A DNA stretch of 64,000 bases from Ectothiorhodospiraceae bacterium WFHF3C12. Lineage in GTDB: Bacteria > Pseudomonadota > Gammaproteobacteria > Nitrococcales > Nitrococcaceae. Within the stretch, counting starts at the first letter, position 1. Each line of letters starts with the position of its first letter. The translations under genes and the position numbers were made by a program. The stretch lies in contig JACDUA010000002.1 of assembly GCA_013519935.1 (NCBI GenBank), forward strand, positions 1 to 64,000, read 5' to 3'. Of this stretch, positions 26,754 through 34,487 are shown in pieces. Below the pieces are notes generated by a model. The model ran no database searches and was not told the origin of the DNA. It saw nothing but the letters and a program-made list of their open reading frames with translations.

Positions 26754-28667
26754 ATGACTGCGGATACGACACCTCGGCGGGCATGGCCCGTTGCAATGCT
26801 GTGGTTGGCCGTGCTGCTTGCGCTGACGCTGCCAGGGGCGGCGGCAGAGGCCGCGGCGCCCGCCGAGATCGACCTGGAGACGGCACCGCAAGCCCTGAAG
26901 CTCGGGCCGCGGGCACGAATCCTCGAGGTGTCCGGCGGCGAGCCCGGCGTCCGGGACCTGATCGCCGGGGTTCGTTCGGCTGACTGGCGACCGTCCCGCC
27001 AGGAGACGCTGAACTTCAGCTTCTCCGATTCCGCCTACTGGCTGCGCTTTCGCTTCACCAACTCCGGCGATCAGACGCGGCGCCGGCTGATCGTCCTCGG
27101 CATGCCGCTGCACGACTATCTGGACATCCACGTCGTGGATTCGGGGCATGTCGCGAGAACCGTGTCCACCGGTGACCGGCGGCCCTTCGACTCCCGGCCG
27201 CTTGCCCACAGCGACTTCGTCATGGAGCTCTCCGTGCCGGCGGGGCAGGCGCGGGACGTCTACATGCGTCTCGACACCCACGACGGCCTCTATGACGCCA
27301 CGCCGCTATGGCTACTGGAGGACGGGGTCTTCTTCGCGCGCGCCCAGAAGGATCTGCTGCTCTACGGTGTCTATTACGGGGTCCTGCTGGCGTTGCTGGC
27401 GTATAATCTGCTGCTGTTCGCCTCTCTGCGTGAGCGCCCGTTCCTGCTCTACGGGTTATATCTGGCGGCGTTTTTCGTATGGAACTTCACGTTTCGGGGG
27501 TACGCATTCCAGTTCTGGTGGCCGGACTGGCCCACGCTGAATAACCAGATGGTGGCGATTGCCGGGTCGCTGATCTATGTCGCCTTGACGGCATTTACCA
27601 ATGATTTCCTGGAGCTGCGTCGTTCCGCCCCCCGGATGCGGTGGCTGCTGTTCGCGCTCACCGCAGTCATCGGCCTGACTCTGCTGCCGGCGCTCGCGGG
27701 CATGTATGCCTTCACGTTCGCGATGCTGATACCGGCCGGCATCCTCTATCTGGTGTTCATCTACGCCATGGCCTGGGTTCTGGCACTACGGGGCAACGCC
27801 CCGGCGCGGATCTACGTGCTGGCCTGGAGCGTGCTCATCGTCGGCGCGGTGCTCTATTACCTGCGGGTGCTGGGCTGGTTGCCGTCCAACTTCGTCACGG
27901 AGAACGCGTTGCAGATCGGCTCCGGTCTGGAGTGCGTGCTGCTGGCCTTTGGCCTGGCCCACAAGATCCACAGCCTGAACCAGCGCCAGCTTGACGCCGA
28001 GATGAGCAACGCCGCGTTCCACAAGCGTCTGAGCCTGGATCTGGAAGCCAAGGTGCGTGAGCGCACCATGGACCTGGAGGCCGCGAACGCGAGGCTTCAG
28101 GAAATGGCTTCCACGGATGAGCTGACCGGGCTCAGCAACCGGCGGCGCTTCAACGAGCGGTTTCAGGAAGAGTACAAGCGCCGCCAGCGCAGCCGCGCGA
28201 TGCTGTGCTTCTGCATACTGGATATCGACCACTTCAAGGAATACAACGACACCTACGGCCACCACGCCGGCGACGAGGTGCTCCAGCGCGTCGCCACGCT
28301 GCTGAGCCACCACTTCCGCCGCGCGGGCGACCAGCTCTTCCGCCTCGGCGGCGAAGAGTTCGGCGTACTGCTGGATGCCGAGGCCGCCGAGCAGGCCATC
28401 GACCGGGTCGAGGCGGTGCGTCGGGCCCTGGTGGAGGAGGGCATCCCGCACAGGCGTGCCGCGGAAGGCGTGCTGACCGCCTCCTTCGGCCTGATCTGCG
28501 CCCGCGACTACGCGGCCATCTACTCCACCGGCCGCGCCTACCAGGAGGCGGACGACGCTCTGTACGAAGCCAAGTCCATGGGCCGCAACTGTCTGGTCTT
28601 CCGGCTCTTCGACGGCGGTCTCGACGAGACCGGCAGCCGGCAGGCCGGACAAGGCCTGCGCACGTAG
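26754..28667 (+). CDS. 7TM-DISM diguanylate cyclase
   Basis: 637 residues. A signal peptide (to about residue 35) precedes a periplasmic beta-sandwich sensor (7TMR-DISMED2 type, ending near LVIGLPLHDY-like IVLGMPLHDYLDIHVV). Seven transmembrane helices span about residues 190-400, a coiled coil follows, and a GGDEF domain starts near 455. The active site GGEEF is at 532-536, with the inhibitory RxxD site (RAGD) nine residues before it, so the enzyme should make cyclic di-GMP and be feedback inhibited. The periplasmic domain probably binds a carbohydrate-like ligand. It converges with the YghU gene, ten bases apart. Confidence 0.9.
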   Translation: MTADTTPRRAWPVAMLWLAVLLALTLPGAAAEAAAPAEIDLETAPQALKLGPRARILEVSGGEPGVRDLIAGVRSADWRPSRQETLNFSFSDSAYWLRFRFTNSGDQTRRRLIVLGMPLHDYLDIHVVDSGHVARTVSTGDRRPFDSRPLAHSDFVMELSVPAGQARDVYMRLDTHDGLYDATPLWLLEDGVFFARAQKDLLLYGVYYGVLLALLAYNLLLFASLRERPFLLYGLYLAAFFVWNFTFRGYAFQFWWPDWPTLNNQMVAIAGSLIYVALTAFTNDFLELRRSAPRMRWLLFALTAVIGLTLLPALAGMYAFTFAMLIPAGILYLVFIYAMAWVLALRGNAPARIYVLAWSVLIVGAVLYYLRVLGWLPSNFVTENALQIGSGLECVLLAFGLAHKIHSLNQRQLDAEMSNAAFHKRLSLDLEAKVRERTMDLEAANARLQEMASTDELTGLSNRRRFNERFQEEYKRRQRSRAMLCFCILDIDHFKEYNDTYGHHAGDEVLQRVATLLSHHFRRAGDQLFRLGGEEFGVLLDAEAAEQAIDRVEAVRRALVEEGIPHRRAAEGVLTASFGLICARDYAAIYSTGRAYQEADDALYEAKSMGRNCLVFRLFDGGLDETGSRQAGQGLRT

Positions 28668-28677
28668 CACCGCGAGC

Positions 28678-29550
28678 TTATTCGGCCTTGAGCTTGTCCT
28701 CGGTCCGGTATTCGAAGTCGCTGGCGTCGTGGCGCTCGCGAAGCTGCTCGGACGGCTCGCCCCAGGTCCGGTTGACCATGCGTCCGCGCTGTACGGCGGG
28801 GCGTTCCAGGATCTGGTGGGCCCAGCGCACCACGTTCGTGTATTCGTGCACGGACAGGAACTCGCCGGCCTTGTAGAGCCAGCCCTTCACCAGTGCCCCG
28901 TACCAGGGGAAGGTGATGATGTCGGCGATGGTGTACTCGTCGCCCGCCAGGTACTCGCGCTCCGCCAGGTTGCGGTCGAGCACGTCCAGCTGACGTTTGA
29001 CCTCCATGGCGTAGCGGTCGATGGGATACTTGAGCGGCTCCGGCGCATAGGCATAGAAATGCCCGAAGCCGCCCCCCAGAAACGGTGCGCTACCCATCTG
29101 CCAGAACAGCCAGTTCATGGTCTCCGTGCGCTTGTGATGCTCGTCCGGCAGGAAGGCACCGAACTTCTCGGCGAGATAGAGCAGGATGGATCCGGACTCG
29201 AACACGCGAGTCGGTGTTTCGGTGCTGTGGTCCACCATCGCCGGGATCTTGGAGTTCGGGTTGACCTCCACGAAGCCGCTGGAGAACTGCTCCCCTTCGC
29301 CGATGTTGATCAGCCAGGCATCGTATTCCGCCCCGGAATGCCCGCGCGCCAGCAGCTCCTCCAGCATGATGGTGACCTTCACGCCGTTGGGCGTGGCCAG
29401 GGAATAGAGCTGAATCGGGTGCTTGCCGACCGGCAGCGCCTTGTCATGGGTCGGCCCGGCGATCGGCCGGTTGATGCTGGCGAACTTCCCGCCGCTCGGT
29501 GCTTCCCATTTCCAGACGCGCGGCGGTGTATAGGACGAGGCCTCGGACAT
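28678..29550 (-). CDS. yghU: YghU-type glutathione S-transferase / disulfide reductase
   Basis: 290 residues, as in E. coli YghU. An N-terminal extension (SEASSYTPPRVWKWE) precedes a thioredoxin-like GST domain with NPNSKIPAMVD and ESGSILLYLAEKFG for glutathione binding, and a helical C-terminal domain with EYTIADIITFPWYGALV. Members bind two glutathione molecules and reduce disulfide bonds. The start has GGAGCCCCGAAAC upstream. It stands alone between the GGDEF gene and an MFS gene. Confidence 0.88.
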   Translation of the reverse strand: MSEASSYTPPRVWKWEAPSGGKFASINRPIAGPTHDKALPVGKHPIQLYSLATPNGVKVTIMLEELLARGHSGAEYDAWLINIGEGEQFSSGFVEVNPNSKIPAMVDHSTETPTRVFESGSILLYLAEKFGAFLPDEHHKRTETMNWLFWQMGSAPFLGGGFGHFYAYAPEPLKYPIDRYAMEVKRQLDVLDRNLAEREYLAGDEYTIADIITFPWYGALVKGWLYKAGEFLSVHEYTNVVRWAHQILERPAVQRGRMVNRTWGEPSEQLRERHDASDFEYRTEDKLKAE

Positions 29551-29777
29551 GTTTCGGGGCTCCTGTATTCAGTCTTGCGGGTGGTAATGTGCCTTGGACG
29601 CAGCCCACGGCGCACCGGGTCGATCCGGGGTGGACTGATGGTATCACTGGAACATCGGGGTTATGCCCCAGCCGGACAAGTCCGGAGTGCGGTGCCGGGA
29701 GTCGGCGACGGGCAGGCGATACCCGCTCAGGCCCCTGTTTGGCGATCGCCGACACGCCGCGGAATCAAGGGCAATCG

Positions 29778-31019
29778 CTATTCGCGAACGGGTACCGGCG
29801 CCCGGGCGGTGGCCAGCACGATGCCGGCGGCCAGCAGGTTGGCGGCGACGCTGGCGAGTATCGGCACCTGGTAGCTGCCGCTCAGGTCGAAAGCGAAGCC
29901 CGCAGCGCTGGGCCCAATCAACGTGCCGAAGGCGACGCTGGTGTAGAGCACGCCGATGAGCCCCCCGGCGTTGCGCCCCCCGAAGTAATCCGTCACCAGC
30001 GCCGGCAGGAGTGCGACCATCCCGCCGTAAAACACGCCGTACACCAGGGCGAAGGCGGCCAGGGGCCAGAGCGTGGCGCTGCCGGCCCAGATCAGCAGCG
30101 TGAATCCCATGCCCAGGAACGTGGCGAGTAGCGCCTGCTCCCGCCCGACGCGATCGGCCAGCCCGCCCAGGAAGAAGCGCCCGGCGGTGCTCCCCACGCC
30201 GATGGCACCGAGCAGCAGGGCGGCGGATGCCTTGGGTATGCCGTGGTCCAGCGCATAGGGCACCAGATGAACGAAGGGCACGAATATCGCGAACGCGCAG
30301 GTCAGGCAGGCCGTGTACAACCCGATGAAACGCGGCGTTCGTAGTGCCTCGCCGAGGGCCAGCCCGGGTGTCTGTCCGCGTTGTGCGTCCGGCTCGGGCG
30401 GGTCGCCGTCGACGCCCAGGCCCCGATCGGCCGGTTCGTTCTCCAGCAGCAGGGCCATGGCGATCCCGAGGGCCGCCGCCAGCAGGCCGAGCACGAGGTA
30501 CGACTGACGCCAGCCCATGGTGCCGATGAGCACGGCGGCCAGGGGCGGCATGACCAGCGTGCCCACCCCGATACCACTGACTGCGAGACCGGAGGCGAAC
30601 CCGCGCCGGCGGGCGAACCACCGCTGCACGGCGCTGATGGCCGGCACGTAGGAGCAGCCGATGCCCAGACCGACGCCCAGTCCATAGGCGAGATAGACCT
30701 CGACCAGGCTCCGCGCCATGCCCGCCGCCGCCAGCCCCAGGCCCATGAGCACCATGCCGGCCACCGCCAGCCGCCGGGCGCCCCAGCGGTCGGCCAGCGG
30801 GCCGGTCACCACGCCCAGCCCGAAGTACAGGAAACCGGCCAGTGAGAAGACCAGCGAGACAGATCCCCGGGAGGCGGCGAAATCCCGCTCCAGGGATTCG
30901 ACGAACGCGCCAAAGGTATAGGCGCTGCCGAAGCCGACGAAGGTGAGGGTGAAAGCGGCGGCGACCACGAACCAGCCGTAGAAGACGCGTGGCGCGGACG
31001 AGGGCAGTCGGGCATTCAT
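29778..31019 (-). CDS. MFS transporter, OFA/monocarboxylate-type
   Basis: 413 residues with twelve predicted transmembrane helices in two six-helix halves. GPLADRWGARR in the loop between helices 2 and 3 and GGLADRVGREQ in the second half are the repeated MFS signature. FYGWFVVAAAFTLTFVGFGSAYTFG at the N-terminus is characteristic of the oxalate/formate antiporter and monocarboxylate group. The substrate is probably a small carboxylate. The ribosome site GGAGAACAACCAG lies before the ATG at 31019. Confidence 0.87.
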   Translation of the reverse strand: MNARLPSSAPRVFYGWFVVAAAFTLTFVGFGSAYTFGAFVESLERDFAASRGSVSLVFSLAGFLYFGLGVVTGPLADRWGARRLAVAGMVLMGLGLAAAGMARSLVEVYLAYGLGVGLGIGCSYVPAISAVQRWFARRRGFASGLAVSGIGVGTLVMPPLAAVLIGTMGWRQSYLVLGLLAAALGIAMALLLENEPADRGLGVDGDPPEPDAQRGQTPGLALGEALRTPRFIGLYTACLTCAFAIFVPFVHLVPYALDHGIPKASAALLLGAIGVGSTAGRFFLGGLADRVGREQALLATFLGMGFTLLIWAGSATLWPLAAFALVYGVFYGGMVALLPALVTDYFGGRNAGGLIGVLYTSVAFGTLIGPSAAGFAFDLSGSYQVPILASVAANLLAAGIVLATARAPVPVRE

Positions 31020-31080
31020 TCTGGTTGTTCTCCGGTACCGGACTTCTGATCTCGTCAGCAGTCTAGCAGCCTAGAGAACG

Positions 31081-31107
31081 GGCGACCGCCGTGCTCCGGC
31101 GGTCGCC
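31081..31107 (-). terminator. Hairpin downstream of small minus-strand gene
   Basis: Eleven-base-pair GC-rich stem (GGCGACCGCCG and its complement) with a five-base loop, 15 bases beyond the stop of the 73-residue gene. No T-run on the minus strand, so terminator assignment is tentative. Confidence 0.5.
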
Positions 31108-31121
31108 TGCCGGGCGGGTGC

Positions 31122-31343
31122 TTACCGCAGGGCGTTCGTCCACGCGCCGCCACCGCGGCGGTAGAAGTCCTTCGTGCGGTTGTATGCCTGGGTCTCGCCG
31201 ATGCTGACGCCCAGCCGCCGAAAGGCCATCCGGAGTCCGATCCGGAAGCCCAGCATCGGCTCGCGGCCGGGCATTTGCTTCGGAACCGTGATCTCGCCGA
31301 CCCGCGAGGCGTCGGCGGTGAAAATGGTGTGGTTTGCGGTCAT
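31122..31343 (-). CDS. Small hypothetical protein
   Basis: 73 residues, basic, no membrane segment. ATG at 31343 follows GAGGAATGAGCC, a good ribosome site, and a hairpin follows the stop. The C-terminal half is Arg- and Gly-rich (KDFYRRGGGAWTNALR). No family recognised. Confidence 0.6.
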   Translation of the reverse strand: MTANHTIFTADASRVGEITVPKQMPGREPMLGFRIGLRMAFRRLGVSIGETQAYNRTKDFYRRGGGAWTNALR

Positions 31344-31682
31344 GGCTCATTCCTCATGAATTCATTGATGTCGGGCTGGTGGGGCGTGTCCGGAGGAACT
31401 CGCGCACTGAGCGGTCACCGGGGGCACGCCGTCCACGGGAATGAGGATCCGCCCGTTTTGTATCTCGCGTATTTCGGCCAGTGGCGGAGATGTTTCAGGA
31501 TCGTGGGCTGGCAAAGTCGTGAGGGGCCGCGCCGCAGCTGCGGATCGAGGACGCCTGTCTTCACGCGGGCGTTCAGGGCTCGAGGGAATAGTTCCGTGTT
31601 TTGCTGATTATCCCGGGGAATATTGACTGTCGCTGGTCATTCATCCCGGGGCGGCCTCTGAGAGAGGCAACGTTCGCCCCGA
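31344..31682. other. Intergenic stretch, no gene seen
   Basis: 339 bases between two small minus-strand genes. No reading frame has a ribosome site and credible composition. It holds the promoter region of the 73-residue gene, but no clear -35/-10 pair was seen. Confidence 0.4.
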
Positions 31683-31913
31683 TCAGAGCTTCGAAGCCCA
31701 GATCGCCAGCTTGTGCCGCATGGACTTCTGGGAGATCTGGTCCTCCGGGATGGGCTGAATGAGCTTGTCGTGGACCAGCAGCCGGTAGATGTACTCGATT
31801 TTGTCGGCGGCCGAGTCGGTGGGCTCGAACTCCACTGCGCCCCGGCGTTCCCCGTACTTCACGCCTTCCTCGATGGCCTTTTTGACCAGGGCCTTCTCTT
31901 CTTTGGGTTTCAT
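31683..31913 (-). CDS. Small hypothetical protein, Lys/Glu-rich
   Basis: 76 residues. ATG at 31913 has AAGGAG nine bases upstream; longer starts run into a repeat. The first half is strongly charged (KPKEEKALVKKAIEEGVKYGERR), and the second half (YIYRLLVHDKLIQPIPEDQI) looks like a small folded domain. No family recognised. Confidence 0.6.
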   Translation of the reverse strand: MKPKEEKALVKKAIEEGVKYGERRGAVEFEPTDSAADKIEYIYRLLVHDKLIQPIPEDQISQKSMRHKLAIWASKL

Positions 31914-32017
31914 GGGTGAGCTCCTTGCCGGCGGCGTCCGGGGTTCGCTTCGGTCAGACAATGCAACAATACGGCGGCGAGTGGCGCATGAACAATGGCT
32001 TTTCCTTGATCGGGCGG

Positions 32018-32106
32018 GCGCCATCGCGGCGGGGCCGCCTCTCCCACGCCAATCCGATGGCACTATGGCTTGCGGCGAAGTGTTGGAGCGGCGTCCTGCC
32101 GCGATG
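32018..32106. repeat. REP-like repeat copy
   Basis: Contains GCCATCGCGGCGGGGCCGCC and, inverted, GGAGCGGCGTCCTGCCGCGA. It matches the family that recurs at 34193, 39654, 43107, 55250, 59335 and 61680. The rest of 31914-32268 shows no gene. Confidence 0.65.
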
Positions 32107-32229
32107 AGCCACCGGAACCGAACCCATCGTGCCTCGCGGTGCCCGGACGGCTGCCATTGGAAATCGGTGGCACGCCATTATTGCCTGGGGGCTGTCGCCG
32201 CGCTCGCGGATACCCGGCGGCGGTTGAGG

Positions 32230-32262
32230 GGCTGCTTCCCGGGATGTTCCCCGGAAGCAGCC
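32230..32262 (-). terminator. Terminator hairpin of DUF4382-like gene
   Basis: Ten-base-pair outer stem (GGCTGCTTCC with GGAAGCAGCC) and a further CGGG/CCCG inside, just beyond the stop of the minus-strand gene. No long T-run. Confidence 0.55.
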
Positions 32263-32268
32263 AAGTGT

Positions 32269-33930
32269 TTACGGGGTGCGTTCGTCGTCGATGATCACCA
32301 CCTGGCTGGCGTGGAAGGTGCCGCCCACGGTGCACTCGCCATAAATGTCCACGCGCTGGTCGGCGGCAAGCTCACCCCCCGCGCTGGTGGTGCTGTCCGT
32401 GTCGGTGATGGTGACGGTCAGGTAGCTCGTCTCGTCGTCGAGCTTGACGAGGACGTCTCCGGGTGCGTCGGCGCAGGGGTTGTCCTCCGCCGTGGCCGTG
32501 GCGACGGTGGCACTGGTGTCGTCGAAGCTCAGCACGGTGCCGCTAAGGCGTTCGAGGCTGGCGAGGGTGTCGTCCACGATGACCAGCGCCGAGCGGAGGT
32601 AGGTCAGATCCGGGGAGGTCGCGAGGATACCGTCTACCGAAACCGACTCGCCGCTGTCCAGGTCGCCGGCGACCAACGGCACGCCGGACTTCGACACGAG
32701 GCGCGTCCCGTTGCCCCCGGCAGGGGCGGGTTGCAGCTGGACGGGCAGCGGCTCGCTGGCGTCAACCGGCTCGCCCGGGTGCACGTCCATGGTGAACATG
32801 TCGTCGATCACCGGATCGGCCACGTCGCCGTCCACACGCAGGAACGACCCCAGCTCCACAGCCACCGCGTCAACGTTTACCAGGCCGCGGCGGTCCAGGA
32901 GGATGCGGCCGTCGTGATCGATGACCACCGTGTCCGTTGGGGCGGTCTCCATCAGGCTTTCGCAGGGCTCGGGCGGCGGCTGCTGGCCGGCCGGTCGCTG
33001 CGGATGCCAGAGCTTGCACTCGCCCGGCGGCGGAAAGTGTCCGGGTGGCACGTCCAGGTCCAGATAGCCGTGACCGAAGCCTTCCACCACGCCGGCCACG
33101 GTGGTGCTCTGGCCGATATTGGCCGGGTCGAAGATCTCGGCCAGGGCGCGGGGCGTGCCGCCGTGGTTCACGTTGTCGAAGAAGCCGGTCTCCGGCGTCA
33201 CCTGGATCCAGGCGCAGCCTGCGTAGGCGCCGTCGTGGTCGGCGCGCAAAATGGGCATGCTCCCGCAGAGCAGAACGCGTTGCGCGGCCTCGTCATAGTC
33301 GGCGATCTCGCCATCCATCCGGACGAGGCGGGACTCGTCGCCGTCCCGGATGATATCTACGTAGAACACGGGTCGCAGGGAGTATTCGCCATCCTCCACC
33401 TCAATGGAACGGCCCACGTCCAGGTCGACCTGGACGTGGGACACGCCGTCGGCTTCAACGGTGAAGCAGTCCTCGGGCCTCAGGGTCAGCGTGCCGCCGG
33501 CGGGCAACTCCGGCTCGGCGGTGCCGCCCGCGGTCAGCACCAGCTCCAGGGATTCCACCGTCAGCGTGATGGCGCAGTACTCGCCCTCGGGGACGCCCTC
33601 GCGGTAGCTCAGGGGAATCGCCTCGTGAGTGAGGTCCAGCAGGTCGACTGTGATGGGCGAATCTTCGCGCACCAGGACCGGATCGCCGTCGTCTTCCGGA
33701 ATCAGTTCGACACGGGTCAGCCGGACGTTGACGGCCGAGAACGCGTCGGGATCCGCTGGCGCGTCGGTGAGGAACAGGGCAACGGAACCCTGAGTGGACA
33801 TGGTCGTCGTGGTGTCGGAGTCACCGCCGCCGCTGTCTGAAGTGCTGGTCGTGCCGCCGCATCCGCCAAGCATCGCTGCGGATAGGAGCACTGCGGACAA
33901 GAGCACGATGCTGCGAATTTTTGTGGGCAT
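32269..33930 (-). CDS. DUF4382-type lipoprotein
   Basis: 553 residues. The N-terminus has a short basic stretch, a hydrophobic run and lipobox LGGC, so it is lipid-anchored. Residues 50-190 carry SVALFLTDAPADPDAFSAVNV, which matches DUF4382, and the rest contains repeated beta-rich modules in which VDGDV-like and GTVLSFDD-like segments recur, similar to DUF5666. Many acidic residues suggest an extracytoplasmic location in a salty or calcium-rich setting. ATG at 33930 has GGAG nine bases upstream. Function unknown. Confidence 0.78.
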   Translation of the reverse strand: MPTKIRSIVLLSAVLLSAAMLGGCGGTTSTSDSGGGDSDTTTTMSTQGSVALFLTDAPADPDAFSAVNVRLTRVELIPEDDGDPVLVREDSPITVDLLDLTHEAIPLSYREGVPEGEYCAITLTVESLELVLTAGGTAEPELPAGGTLTLRPEDCFTVEADGVSHVQVDLDVGRSIEVEDGEYSLRPVFYVDIIRDGDESRLVRMDGEIADYDEAAQRVLLCGSMPILRADHDGAYAGCAWIQVTPETGFFDNVNHGGTPRALAEIFDPANIGQSTTVAGVVEGFGHGYLDLDVPPGHFPPPGECKLWHPQRPAGQQPPPEPCESLMETAPTDTVVIDHDGRILLDRRGLVNVDAVAVELGSFLRVDGDVADPVIDDMFTMDVHPGEPVDASEPLPVQLQPAPAGGNGTRLVSKSGVPLVAGDLDSGESVSVDGILATSPDLTYLRSALVIVDDTLASLERLSGTVLSFDDTSATVATATAEDNPCADAPGDVLVKLDDETSYLTVTITDTDSTTSAGGELAADQRVDIYGECTVGGTFHASQVVIIDDERTP

Positions 33931-34192
33931 GGCCAAATCTCCATATCTGCCGATACGCCCCGTCACGCTCCCTCGATGTCCCGGTCCCGGCGTCCGTTGT
34001 CCGCTCCCCGCAGCGTGGTCGCCGCCGACCCACCGTCCTCATCCCTTATGAACACGATGGTAGCCGGCATATGGTTCCTTCCACTCGGACCAAACCCGGC
34101 GTGGTTTGTCGAAACTCCTGGCGTGTAATGAACGGCGAGTTTCGGAGACCATTGGCGAGGTCAGAATCTCTTCGCGGCAGGTTGAGGCAGTA

Positions 34193-34389
34193 GTGTCCCC
34201 GCCGCGGCCATCCGCGTGGTTCGCGGCCAGGGGCCGCTCCTACGCGGAGGCGGCAACCGCGCGTCCGGGGCTCGGTCCGCGCGGCCGTCCGCCTACCGGC
34301 AAGTGCCGTGACGAAGCGCGTCCCAGGGGTTTCGCTACGCCACCACGGCTTTCGGCGGGTTGTGGGAGCGGCGTCCTCGCCGCGATGGC
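34193..34389. repeat. REP-like repeats
   Basis: Two elements of the GTAGGAGCGGC family. One is near 34193-34250, with GTTCGCGGCCAGGGGCCGCTCCTAC. The other is at about 34362-34389, with TGTGGGAGCGGCGTCCTCGCCGCGA. The 550 bases between the two secreted-protein genes hold no credible gene. Confidence 0.65.
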
Positions 34390-34487
34390 GCGCCGGCATT
34401 CGTACTCGGCGCATGGGGCAGCCCCGGCGCTGCCGGGAGCAAACCATCGGGCGTGACGGGGGTGGCCGCCACCACCCGGTTGGATCG